Source: Arthrinium phaeospermum
Lineage: Eukaryota; Ascomycota; Sordariomycetes; Amphisphaeriales; Apiosporaceae
Direction of reading: 5' to 3'
Assembly (NCBI GenBank): GCA_006503535.1
Contig: QYRS01000009.1
Location: 1,178,001-1,242,000, forward strand
Length of the DNA stretch: 64,000 bases
Shown here: positions 45,856 through 57,645 of the stretch, piece by piece
Layout of the letters: every line of letters starts with the position of its first letter
How positions within the stretch are numbered: position 1 is the stretch's first letter
Position numbers and translations under genes: made by a program
The notes under the pieces: model-generated
The model's input: the letters and a program-made list of their open reading frames with translations, nothing else
Database searches by the model: none
What the model was told of the DNA's origin: nothing

Positions 45856-47158
45856 GTTGTCGGTGGTACTTGGGTATCTAGAAGAAGAATCGAAGGACCG
45901 AAGAACAATGCTGTTTTCCTTGGCCAAGAAAGAAGAAAAGAGTCTTGTCGTCTCGAACGAATGACTAGCAGTGAATCACCACACACCACAAGCACACACA
46001 GAATGTAAATGAACGTAAAAGGTCGCCAAGAAAGAAGTAACCACCAGGGAAGAGGCTCGGAGAGAAAAAAACGAATAGACCAAACAAACAATGACCAAGT
46101 AGAAAAGGCTAAGAGCCGACGATGCTGGGCATCTCCCAAGTTTTGTTGAACCCGAGCCAACCCAAGACAGGGCAGGAGGGACCCCTACGCACTATCCACT
46201 CTCCTTAACTTTCCTTACCTTGCCTACTATCTTCACTGCCACCCCGTATCTTGCTGTTTCTGCCCTAACCCCGACTCCAGAGGAGGGAACCCGAACCGGC
46301 TCCTGGGTAAGGGTGCATGGCAGATGGTAGGCTGCTAAGGGTGTATCCTGTTGATTGCAGTGGAGCGCAGGCTTTCTTTCCAAGCGCGCAAGTCGGCAGT
46401 GCCCTGCTCTAGAGGCGGGATCGGGGCGGATGTGCTCGTCGATGAAACGTCCGATGTTGCGGATGGAACCCACCCCAAACACACGCTCCGTAATGAGTGG
46501 AACCCTTCACTACCTTCACTCACTCACCTTGCTGCTTGCGTTCACGATTGGAAGCAACTCGATATATCTGCCCTACGGCATAACACTCAATCTACCTATC
46601 TTTTTCATTGGCGTGTAATGTGACGGTGCGCCGTCATAGAGCTACTACTTTAACTTAGTGTCGCTCGCTCACTCCGCGCAGGCCCAACCGTAATACCTGC
46701 TAGCAAACTAGATGCATCTCGTTGCGTGCTATGGACGGTAGTGAGTCTCGCACAGAGGACCACATCAATGCGGAATTGCATACGGAGAGCCGAACCAAAA
46801 CAACATAGCCAATGGGACTAGTCGGGCAGTAATTGAAAAAGGTGACTGAATGGAAACACTGGATTCAATGTTATGATATGGACACCTGCAGGCCAACTTG
46901 TAATCACCGCAAAATGCCCGTCTTACACTGGGACCAGAGGTTCGTGTGTGCATGGAACGTATGTCCAAGCAGATAGATGAATCCAAGAGTGAAGTAGCAT
47001 CGACACACACCCTATGCGAGATGGTAGGTAGCCTTTTCAGCGAATTGTAATTGGAGGTTTTTATTTTCGGTTTTGACCTGCTATGAAGAAATCACTTATC
47101 TCGTCAACTGCATGTGATGGGCCTTATGCCAATGCGTGACCGATAAAGCCAGAACCTC
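45856..47158. other. Intergenic, promoter of the glucanosyltransferase
   Basis: This contains the 5' leader and promoter of the GH72 gene and the 3' flank of the gelsolin-like gene. No gene is seen. Confidence 0.5.
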
Positions 47159-48561
47159 TTAAGCTCCAGCCTGCAAAGCCCGCATAAAAGCCGGACTCTC
47201 GTATCCCTCAACCACCTTGGCGACCGACGTCGCGCAAGCCTGCTCGCTCTCCTCGCTCATCTTCTGCTGCTGCCCCTCCTCGCCCTCCTCGCCATCGCCG
47301 CCGCCGGACGAGCCGGACGACGAGCCGCGGAGGAAGGCGTGCACGTACTTCTGCGCGACCCGGATCCACATCGCCTTCTCGGCCTTGCTGGCGCCCTGCC
47401 CCTGCCACACCCAGACGTGCGCCCCGTCGTCGAGCAGGAACACATCGTTGCTGTCGAGGTCCGACTTGGCCATGGGCCCCTGGTCCTTCTCGAGCGACAG
47501 CTGCAGCTGGCCCGACGCATCGGACAGACGATACAGGCGACGGGGCCGTCTCTGCCTCTGCTGCTGCTGCTGCTGCTGCTGCTTCTGCTGGCGCGCCGAG
47601 AAGATGGGCCGGGGCGCGTGGAAGGCGATGCTGGGATCGTCGTTGGGCCCCCCTTCCTCGGCGTCGCCGCCCAGCATGCTGACGATGGCGCGGTGGCGCG
47701 AGTCGGTCTGGGAGACGACCTCGACGTCCATGTGCTTGGCCGTGATCATGTCCTGCACGACCTGGGCCGACTTGGCCTTCTCCATGGGCGAGCACCCCTT
47801 GCCCTGCCAGACCCAGATCTTGCCCTGCGCCTCGAGCACGAACACGTCGTCCTCGTCCAGGCTGCGCCACGTCGGCTCCACCTCGTACACCATGACCGAG
47901 TCGGCTCGCGTGGCGTACGGGTGCTTGAAGACGCGCAGCAGCGTCGGCGGCTTCTCCTGCTCCTCGGCGTCGGGGTCGACGTGGTTGAAACCCGAGGCGA
48001 CACCGCCGGCGACTGTAAGCGGGTTAGTAAGTGTTTGCACGCTATCTGATAATAATGCCTGAAGCCCTTGAAGAGTAAGAGGAAGTAGAACTCACGAATA
48101 GTAACCCGCGGGAACAGCGCCAAGAACTCCTCCGACGGCTCCGCCTGCAACTCGCGATGCTGCGTCGCGACCCCGTTCAGAAACTCATCGAGCTCGACCG
48201 TCTTGTACGCCGCGACCCCGGCCTCGTCCTGCGACGTGTGGTTGCCGAGCCAGAAAAACACATCGTGGCCCAGGCGCTCCTGCCCGTCCTTGTCGCCGAC
48301 CTTGTACGAGTGCAGCACGATGTAGCTGTCGCCCTCGTGGAACTGGCCGTACTTCTCGCGCGGCCACGCGACCACCTGGAAGTCCTCGATGCGCCACACG
48401 CGCAGCCCGGGCTCCTCGCCCACCTTGCCCTCGTTCCAGGCCGGCTCCGTCGCCGCCGAGGCGTGCTTGACCTTGTGGTCCAGGTCGGAGCCGACCAGCT
48501 CGACGTTGCTGTCGCGCCAGTCGTACTTCTTCATGTGAACCAGACCTTCGTGCGGGGCCAT
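47159..48561 (-). CDS. Gelsolin/fragmin-like actin-binding protein
   Basis: Exons 48561-48096 and 48012-47159, intron of 83 nt (GTGAGT, branch CTAAC, ACAG; phase 1), 439 residues. Three gelsolin-type repeats are visible. The first is about 45-155 (LRVWRIEDFQVVAWPREKYG; GDSYIVLHSYKVG; DVFFWLGNHTSQDEAGVAAY). The second is about 175-270 (LLRVFKHPYATRADSVMVYE; DDVFVLEAQGKIWVWQGKGC). The third is about 300-400 (RRLYRLSDASGQLQLSLEKD; NDVFLLDDGAHVWVWQGQGA). The ATG precedes the family-typical opening HEGLVHMKKYDWRDSNVELV. A polyglutamine stretch (QQKQQQQQQQQ) sits between repeats 2 and 3. Such proteins sever or cap actin filaments, usually with calcium; activity here is inferred. A (GT)n tract lies just before the start. 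Confidence 0.92.
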
Positions 48562-49812
48562 TGTGTGTGTGTGTGCGTGTGTGTAGTCGTCACTTGCTAA
48601 TGTTATTTCTTATTGGCTGGCTAAAGTATAAATAGCCAAGATCGACGTAGATTCAGGTATAATGAAAATGAAAGAGAGTTGAACAAAATATCGAATAGTA
48701 GAAGATCGAATCTACTAGTTCAAGACAGATGTGTTTAAACAAGATCGTTCGTTTCGATCCAAGGTTGAGTTGTCAAGTTTCCTTGGCAGCGAACCGCCAA
48801 GAAGTACCCCGACTTCCTGGGAGGCGATGCCGATCAGTTGAGGCTGAGTAGCCAGGTACGTGTCAACCAGAGCCCCCCACTATAACGTACCCCCTAACTC
48901 AAGTGCATTGCACTGTAAAGTCACAGACACGCCAGTAGTGGCTTGACAACTCATCCTCAAGTCCCCATGTTCCCACCGTCACAGTGTACCTAGATAGGCC
49001 ATTCAGTCAGTCGTTTGAGATGTAGTAATCATTCCATCATCCATCGACAATGGGCCTGATTTCATGAGAGATTGCTTCTAGAACCCCACGTGTCAACGGG
49101 GCCTTTGGCCATTAAACACAACAGCCAACAATATCAGCGAATGGGGGCTCTTCTTCTTGGAAAGCTTGAATATGATTGGTATCTTAATGTGTACGTATAC
49201 TTCGTCGCGGTATCCCCAAAACTCCCTGCCCGTTTCAAAGGTTCCTTCGTTTGGTTCCTTTGAACACTCATAATATCAACAATGGGGTGCATGCACCATT
49301 CTTTCCTCCCCTGTAGTCCACAGCAGCCGAGGCAGCAGATATATAGCTAGGTGGGTTTGGGGGAGCGCCCCTATCTTGGCAAGCTCGCCTCGGCCGCCGT
49401 ATCCTCCGTGTCGTGACCAAACAATAGTCTAGAAGCAGCAAAATTTCAGCACCGCATCGCAGCCTTTCTGTAATAGGAAGACCGGAATGTTTCTCTCCTC
49501 CTCCTCCTCTTCCTCCTCTTCAAGCCGACAGAAAGCGGCAAATATAATAGACCGAAGACTCCGCGCAACATGCATGCTCCAAATATCCCCGTAGGCCGAC
49601 CCGTTGAAAGCAGTGGTATCTTTCATGAAATAGATCCGACCCATATTTGTCTAGTAGAACGCGAAAAATGTATCGCCAAAAGCCCAGCCCGGTCCGGCCG
49701 CCTTTGGTAGGTATAGATAGATAGGAAACTTGGTCGTAGGTATCTCTTGGTGCTCAGGTGTAATTCGTAAGGGAAGAGGCGTAAGAAAAAGTAGGAGGTG
49801 ATAGATGCAATC
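48562..49812. other. Intergenic, no gene seen
   Basis: The promoter of the gelsolin-like gene begins with a GT-rich microsatellite at about 48562-48586. The right part is the 3' flank of wc-1 and includes a CTC/CTT-rich tract near 49496-49522. No gene is seen. Confidence 0.5.
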
Positions 49813-52800
49813 TCAGCCGTTGCTCGCCTCTCGTTCTTCTCGGATCGAGGCCATCGGACCACTTTCCGCCCCTCCTTCTAGAAGAGGCTGGCTCAGCGGC
49901 GGTTTGGACGGGCCCTTGGACCCCGTCGGGGTGGTGCCGGCACTGGTACCTGGCCCAGCACTGGAGCTTAGCGACCGATGGGCCGTCGTTATAGAATCCG
50001 ATTCAGACGGTTGTTCACTGATTTCACCGGTCGAGACTTCGCGCTGGAGCGGTGAGGAATGCACTGGAGAGGTAGATTTCTTGCTCGCGCCATCGTTATT
50101 GCCTCCGCGTGACGAGTTCCGTGGCGATACTCTGCCCGTCTGGAGTCCACGAGTTAGCAAGGCTTGATTTACTTTTACTACTCTTTCCTCCGCTGCTTCG
50201 TACTGATGGACGTACCTGCTTGGCCCACCTAAGACCACAGCTATTGCAGAGATCTCTTTGACCACTAGGACCTCTCCGCCATTCGGGGGTGTTGCGGGTA
50301 TGGCAGTTGGCGCAGTCTCGTATCACATTCCCCACGCCCTTTCTACGCTTGCGCTTCTTCTTGTTCGACAACAGGCCGTGCAACTCCTCTGCCAAGATCC
50401 TGTTGACCTTTTCCATCTGCCGCAGTTCGTATTGCCAACTGGTGCATCTTGTTGTTTTCAGTTCGTCGAATATGTTGTCGTCCGACGCAAGTGCCTTATC
50501 CTGGGACCCGAGTGGAATACCCCCGCCGGCAGCGGATACAAGTCCATGATCTTCGGCCTCCTTCATACCGCTGATACCAGTCTTGGGGCTCTGTGACGAC
50601 GTCAACGAGGAGATAAACCTCGGGTCGGAAGGCGGGATGTTGTTCGCCTTGTTGATTTGCGAAGCTGCCGGAGCAATGGACCTGGATGAAGCCTTGAGCA
50701 GCTTCGTTTGGGCCAGCAGGAATGTTGGCTTTTGGCCCTCGGAGGCATCTCCAGGATACATGGTCGTCAGCGCTTGGAGCACCTGTCCACGACGGTTCTG
50801 GACTTCGTGCTTGCAAGTGACGATCCTGCCCCTTCTGGCCTTCTCGATCGCGCGGCCGAATTCGGGCCGGGATTCCTTACGCATCAGATCCTGTATGCTG
50901 GTCCCTATGAGATTCTCCGGCTGGAGGTCTAACAGCGAGCGTACATTCGAAGACACAAACAAAAACATGCCCGAAGTCGAAATCTTTGTCCACAGTTCGC
51001 TATCGCCGATTCCACCGTTGGCCTCCAGATCCCGGCGCTGCAGAGCGAACACCGGCCTCTTGCGGCCAATCAGGATGATGCATTTTCGGCCCTTGCCTGC
51101 CTCGACGAAGAGCGCGCCGTGGCTTTCGAACCAGGTATAGCCGCTTTCCTTTCTCCGGATACGGAACACAATGTTCACCGTAGAGCCTGTGGCCGTGTCT
51201 TTGAGCTCACGGGTCACGGGCACAATGTCGGATGGGTGACAGATTGTGGAAATGGAACTGCCCACAAGTTCTGGCCCATCGTACTCCAGGACACGCTTAC
51301 AGGACGGAGACACGTAGAGGAAGAGCCCCTTCAACGACAGTACGTGGACCACATCGTCGGCATTCTCCAGTAGCATCTTGTCCCACGACTGCCTGTGCCA
51401 GTCCGAGACCGCCCCTTTAGGGTTGAACTGTTGAAGCAAAGTAGATACGTCGTCGACACCCAGGGTTTGGCCAGCCTCGGGCTCCCACTGGCTCGAGGCA
51501 GGGGGTGTCCATATGTATTGGCCAATGTCGTTGTGTTTGTAGTTGACTTTCATGGAACCTTGGCCCTGCGATGATGCAATCGCATCGGGGCACTCGACGA
51601 GATCGATCTGGAAGCCGATGATGTATCTTATCTCCGAGGTGTCCCATGGAATCGGTATCATCGTCAACAAGTTCAGGAAAGGCTTCCCGCCCTTGCGGTA
51701 GTTGATAAGACTTTGTTGCACCTCCTTCCCCTCGGCAATCTTCTGTTTGAGATTGTAGACCGCTCTGTTATCGACGAATTCTCGCTTTGTTCCAGCCTCC
51801 ACCTTGCCATCTGGAGCTTGCAGGAAGCGGCAGTTCTGGCCAATGATATCGTGTCGGCTGTAGCCAGTCAGGTTCTGGAAGTTGTCCGAGACGTAGACGA
51901 TCGGACAGTCGTTCATTGTCACGTCGCATACTACAAATGCGCACGACATGTCGACGGCGCCAAGGTTGACCTGGGGGTTCTTCCGCGTCGCTACGAGCCA
52001 AAGTGCTTTGAGCATATCGAATCCGCTTTTGGAATATATCGCCTTCTGCTCCTTGGGTGGAACTAAAGGCACCGGTGGCATGCTCGGTTGTGTCTCCTCC
52101 TGGGGTAAATTCTGTAAAGGGTTCTCGCTAGGCGATTGATGGGCGCTCTCGTTCGGCTGTATCTGCCCAGGAGGCTGAGAGGATATTTGGGAATGCGGCT
52201 GTGGAGACATATTAGGTTGGTAATTCGACATTGCTGTATCGAGAGTAAGATTTGCGGGAGGCTGCTGCGACTGGGTAGAAGGCACATATTGCTGCTGGTT
52301 GGAATCCATCATGTTCGTGTCGCCATTGTTCATCCCCATGTTATTGCCGACTGCGCCATGGGGAGAGTTCATTTGTCCGTTGGGGCTGGTCATATCCATA
52401 CTGTAGCTAGGCGTCACTGTTCCCATTGAGGGCGGCATGGAGGACTGCATGGAGGACTGTGAGAACCCAGTAGGCATGCCCCCGGTCTGGAACATGTTCA
52501 TGGCGTTGGGGTCGCCATTCAAGTGGTCCATATTCATGTTCGAAAAGGCGATCATGTTGTTCATCATGTCTGGTGAAATGGTCGAGAAGTCGTCCACCAT
52601 CAAGCTTTGCGGGGAAAAACTGCCTGTTGTCCCTGGCATGGTCATGTTGTGGTTCATGTTTGGGAAACCACTGCCCATTCCGTCCGTGGAAGAGGTCGGC
52701 ATGGCCAGCTGGAAATCTTGATAGTCGTGGTTTGCAAAGTCCATCATCGACACTCTGCGCGGGTCTTCTGGTTGGGGGAAACTGTTCCGGTCGTAGGGCG

Positions 52801-53050
52801 ACTGAGGCAGGCTGCGCCGACGCTGAAGTTCCTGGTTGTTGCTCTGGATGATATCATCGAGCGACTCGGAGCCGAGCATGGCCGTATCCTGGTGCATCGA
52901 CAGGGTATCCCGGGACATATGGGACATGTTCATGTGGTGCTGCAAACTGGGACTTATCCTGGAGTTGGTAGCCCGCCTTTGGTTGCGCTGTTGCGCATGG
53001 CGGCGTTGCAGCTCCTCCTGGGAGAGCTGGGTGCCAAAGAAGCTATCCAT
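49813..53050 (-). CDS. wc-1: White Collar-1 blue-light receptor and GATA factor
   Basis: Exons 53050-50216 and 50139-49813, intron 50215-50140 (76 nt, GTACGT, branch CTAAC, CCAG), 1053 residues. WC-1 pairs with WC-2, senses blue light through FAD, activates light-induced genes and drives the circadian clock. The LOV domain covers about 370-490 with the photoactive cysteine Cys407 in GQNCRFLQAPDG. Two further PAS regions lie at about 555-675 and 685-790. A basic NLS (KKKRKRRKG, about 897-905) precedes the GATA zinc finger Cys913-X2-Cys916-X18-Cys935-X2-Cys938 (CANCHTRNTPEWRRGPSG). The intron lies right after RWAKQ and exon 2 continues with the family sequence TGRVSPRNSSRGGNN. The N-terminal 330 residues are rich in Met, Asn, Gln and Pro and should be disordered. 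Confidence 0.97.
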
Positions 53051-56000
53051 TTTGGCAACATCTGTTGGGCGTGTGAGCGTCGAGTAGTCAAACTTGGCGG
53101 CGCACTCGTCCGGTTCTCCGTGGCTAGTGACAGCTCGGCAAAAAGGGTTTGCCGAGATAGGATCCGGCGATAATTTATGGTTTGTCGTCGAGGGCCCGGG
53201 GATGTATATTCGTGATCGAGGTCGATGCGATCGTCAATGGGTTTGTCCCGTTAGCTAGTTTCCGAAGTTTTGCATGGGCCGGGAATAATATTGTTGGCAT
53301 GTATTTCCAGACGGATGGTTCGAATGCTGGAAAGCGATAGTAGTAAAAAAGGGACTGGGTTAAAACCAAGCAATGGAGCTGCAGCGCTTCAAAGACCAAG
53401 TAAAGAGACACAAAGCATTGGTCTAGTCCGACGGGGAGCCTTTTTGGCAGTCGGCGACGAGATGCGTGGATTGGTGGGGTCGGTTGTGGTTGAACCGAAA
53501 TGCGTTATCGTGCAGCAACGGACGAGCCGGCGTGGGTGCTTGTAGTATGACAGATTCGCAAGCCGCAGGCTGGTGTTGCGAGTCTGAAGGCGCTCCTTGG
53601 ACGCGAGTTGGGACAGTCGGGTAGTTGCATGCGTAACTATGTACTGGCGCTTTCTGTCAATCCCATCAGGCCTACCCTATCCTATGGTATCGGTGGACTC
53701 GGTCGGCTGCGTGTGATGATGTGCGGTGGTGGTGTTGCCAGACAGACCCCGGCTTTGATTGGGAGGGTAGGGTTGAGCTGGGAAAATGTGGGAGCGAGGG
53801 CCAAGATCTATCCGGTGGCAGCGTCGGTCGGGGCCGATCGTGATGGAGGGATCTGTATTTCCGATGGGGATGGAAATGTTTGTGTCGTGGCCAAGTTACA
53901 GCGTATGGAATGGGAAAGTGAGATGGCAGACAGGATTAAAGAAAGACAGGTGACATGAAGTCAAAAGAGTCAAGAGCGTCGAGAAACTAAACCTGACTGG
54001 GGGCCGCCGATCCGGGTCCCAAGGGTGCTGGGCAGACATCGCAGGGAATAGGGAATATTTCGTTTTGGTTCGACTGCTCCAGTAGGTTAGGTATGTAGGT
54101 GCTAGGTACCTCCCAGTACTGTATGGGCCACGGGCGGATGGGGTCGTTCGTTTCTCTTGTTCGCAGCAGCACGCAGCACGCTGCACTGCACAGAGCTGCC
54201 ACTGCTACGCTGCGTTAAGCATTAGCATGGCGGGGCACACACCATTTCATTTCCTACTTTTGGTATTTGCTTGTTCCCGAGCCTTGCCCATGCAGGCAGA
54301 AAGGAGCTTCCCGCCCTTCCCCTGGACGAGAATTACAATACCGACATATGATATGCCATGTTGGTTCTGCATATGATACAGTGGCCATCTGTTTGGATCG
54401 TCCGCAGCGATTGGACTTGTCGACGTTGATCAACTCATATTGTTGACTGTACATAGAATATTAGCATCCATTGATTAGCCCGTATCCCACTGACCCAACC
54501 CCACCAACAAAGCACATGCTTGGGACAACCACCACAAACAAGTACAGATTAGATATATTCGATGGATCTCGGGATGAGTTTTGATGCCTGTTGAACCGGA
54601 AGGTTTCCAAATGGAGCCACCAATGACCGTCATTCCACCATAATACCCAGATTTCAACATATCACTTGTTATATCCAGAACCTACGGTGAGCAGACGCAG
54701 TTGGAAGACCAGACGGGTTGCCTGGGGTAGGCAGAATGCAAAGTACTTGATCTATCGGGCCTAGTCCCGACGCCCTACCGCACTCAGAAGTGGAGGTTTC
54801 GAGGGCACCGTTTCACGCCTGGGCATAGGTCGGCAGATGTCCCGTACACACATGCATAATGATGTTCCATCTTCCCTTTTTGCCAGCCCGAAAAAAAGTC
54901 TTGCTGCCAAAATTCCAAGCTTGGGTCTCAACCAAGACCTGGCCCGTCGACGTCATCGCTGGGCCTAAACTACGTAGTGCTCCTAGGAATGAAACCAGCC
55001 GTCCCAAGGCATAGAGACTATTTACTCACTCACTCGGAAGAAAATCACCAGAAAAACAAGAGAGAGAAGAAGCAATCAATGGATGGGCGATATATGCGGT
55101 ATTTTTAGATTTCTGTCAGTCAGGCCTGTCTCCTCTTCGGAACCCTAACACTGGAAAAAAAAAATGCACTGGAAATTCGGGAAATGATAACTGGAACTAC
55201 CAACGAATAGCAGTACTGCTATAATGAAATGAGAACCTAGGGCAAGGTGGTAGTGGCAGTGGAAGAAAACAAAACACGTGGGATGGTAATTGCAGAATTT
55301 CCCATTCAGAGCGACATGGGCATTTGCACACGCCGGGTATCGGCTTTCATTCCTCCCGAGCCAGGCTGTGAGCGTCAAGGTTTCCCAATGTCTCGCACCT
55401 CCCGCAAACCTGTCCGACCAGCCAACCAGCGAACTGCAAATGATGAGATGAGGGGAGGGGGTTTCTTTCCTTGGGCTCTCTGGCTCGCTGGGCTACTACC
55501 TACTACCTACTGCCTACTACTGCTAGGTACTGCCTGCCTGCTGGGTTTTGATAGCGAACTAGCAGAAAGAAAGACAAGCAGCAATCCCCGTCGCGGATCC
55601 ACGCCAGGGAACAATAATATGTACAAGCAGTTAGTCAGTCATCCATTTTCTCGTCCCGTGCCATTCGGCGCCAGTCCCCTGGATCGCAGAAATATTGAGC
55701 CATCGGTGATCGTGAGCTCGCACGTGGGGTTATTATAGTTGATACCTGCACCGCAGCACCGCAACCCCCAGCGCTTTTCCTTCCCCCAAGTCAATCTCCA
55801 CTTGACAGTTGTCAGCTCTCGTCACATCGCCTGGGTATTCCCCGACTAGTGCCCAACTCTCTTTGACCTTAATTTCAAGCAAACCATTGGATTGGCCTCC
55901 TGCTTCACGAACCGCATTCGAAGAAAACATCCCCCCGGCGACTGTCTGTATTCTGAGGGCCTGGAACGAAGCAGAGGAGCATCGACACATGTGGGTTTCG

Positions 56001-57066
56001 CTTACTCGGCAAGGCAAGCCCTGCCTGCCCCTTTCCCTTCGTTCAAGGCGTTCATTTCCCACTCTTTCTCACTCATCAGCATTGACACTGGCAAAATTGC
56101 ACATGAAGTGTAAGGGTGAAACGACTCGACAAGTGACTAGCAATGCATCGATATAGCCAGCCATTTGGCTGCCGGGTTACTGTATGCGTGCACCGGACCA
56201 GCAGCACGTCTATCTACCTCCCCTGATATACGGCTTTTGGCGGAGCCAGCCGCCATGGTCCTTCCTTTTGACAGCATGTCCCCTTCTTCTAAGGTCGGTC
56301 GCGTGCGCGTGGAGCGGGCGGAAAGGGGCCAGCTAGCTATATCTATATATAAGCTGCATCGGTCAGGGGTGTTCACGTTGTCGATCGTGATCGTAGGGGT
56401 TCACCCATCTTGTTTCCTGCCGGGTGTGGATACCACTGAAGCTTTCGAGAAGGAAACGACATCAAATAACAAGCACCGACGTCGACATCCACGCGATCTT
56501 GAGTGCTGATACCAGGCATGGCCTATTACTTCACGGACCTCATAATAGGACGTGGACAGAACACTGTATGATAAATGAAGGACGATGGGTGTTGACAGAA
56601 ACGTGTTCCTCATTCAAGAAAGGCTGGTTGGTATTTCAAATGGTAATATCTCCCCCGAAGAGCCAGCCTGGCTCTTGATCCAGACGGCAGCATCCTGGTA
56701 AGACCAAGCGTCAATTAGGCGGAAATGGACCACGGCAATCGGTGTCGCGATGATAACCACACCATCGTTCGTTCTGCGCAGCGCTGATAGGTCGAGATGG
56801 ATATCCGCTCGCCCGCCCATGCGTACTGTATGCCCGTCCATGTAGTGTAAAAGTCATCCGCTGGTATATTTGGAAAGCAGCCCCGGAACGCCATCCTCGC
56901 AACGCTATGAGTTGAGTATGCTGGTGAGACACAACGTCCATGTCTCCGAACCGCCAATGATGCGACACGTAGGTGCAAGCAAAAGAGGTTCGAAAGAAGT
57001 CAAAGAAGAGCCAATAGGGGCGAAGAAGATGTGAACGTGAACGTGTTTTCCAAATTAAAATAGAGC
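53051..57066. other. Long upstream region of wc-1
   Basis: About 4 kb with no confident gene. The right part is the 3' side of the microprotein gene. A GATC/CGAT cluster close to wc-1 is annotated separately. CTAC-type low-complexity repeats occur near 55491-55545. Open frames of 100-160 codons lack supporting features. Confidence 0.45.
53214..53233. promoter_or_regulatory. Possible light-response element upstream of wc-1
   Basis: GATCGAGGTCGATGCGATCG carries three closely spaced GATCG/CGAT units about 165-185 bp before the wc-1 ATG. Paired GATC/GATN motifs are the recognised type of White Collar Complex binding site, so autoregulation is possible. Function is inferred from motif alone. Confidence 0.35.
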
Positions 57067-57142
57067 CTAGAAGCATGACAGGTTAGCTTGATGGGTACTT
57101 CATGATGAGCAGTGGAAGAATGCGGTTGTTGTCAACGCTTAC
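57067..57142 (-). other. Probable 3'-UTR intron of the microprotein gene
   Basis: On the minus strand CAG|GTAAGC (57142) is followed by a GCTAAC branch and TTCTAG (57067), a canonical 76-nt fungal intron. It lies about 258 nt after the microprotein stop codon. The frame that would cross it has no ATG, so it more likely sits in untranslated RNA. Confidence 0.45.
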
Positions 57143-57400
57143 CTGCTCCTTCTTTTCAAGTCTATTAAGAGCACCAAGGTGCGGCGGTACACACGAATAC
57201 GCAACACATTTCTATCGAATCGTTCTCGTTCCACGAGGCTTGACGCTGGAGGATGAGGAGGATTGGTCACAGACACTCTGAGTCGTCGGTCTGTGGGGCA
57301 TGCGTGTATATATGTCCAAGATTGTCGACCAGTGTGTGCCACGAACTGCCTCACTTCCTGTGTTTTCTCTCTTTCTTTTCTTCTTATTGGGACATAGCAT

Positions 57401-57645
57401 CTAATGCGTGATCATGTAGTACATCCAGCCTCCAACACCACCAAAGGTTGTTAACACTGCGAGTTGAAGTTAGTACTGACTCGGGTATGGGACGTCCTCT
57501 AGATGGAGAGACAGTTGCCTGGAGGAAGGAAGCCCAACTTACAGACTAGGAAAGCCTCTACCGCCCGGTGGTCCACCTCTCGCTTCATGATGGTGTGGCC
57601 CACCTCCAAGCCGCGCGCGACGAGTTCTGGGGTAATGACCGGCAT
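57401..57645 (-). CDS. 52-residue single-pass membrane microprotein
   Basis: Exons 57645-57543 (ATG, 34 codons plus 1 nt) and 57456-57401, joined across an 86-nt intron with textbook signals: GTAAGT donor, TACTAAC branch, GCAG acceptor. The protein starts MPVITPELVARGLEVGHTIM, has a charged middle (KREVDHRAVEAF), and ends in one hydrophobic segment with a Gly-Gly pair (LVLLTTFGGVGGWMYYMITH). Size, lack of a signal peptide and the short C-terminal helix fit a small subunit or tail-anchored protein of mitochondria or ER, but I do not recognise the family. Neither exon is long enough to stand out by itself; the splice signals and protein-like product are the evidence. Confidence 0.7.

Noticed and set aside
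47217..48062. 281-codon open frame opposite the gelsolin-like gene
   Set aside because: Antisense shadow with poly-Cys/Ser runs arising from the CAG (Gln) repeat on the coding strand.
53175..53411. Upstream ORF in the wc-1 leader
   Set aside because: The 78-codon frame starts at GTG, not ATG, so it is not a credible uORF.
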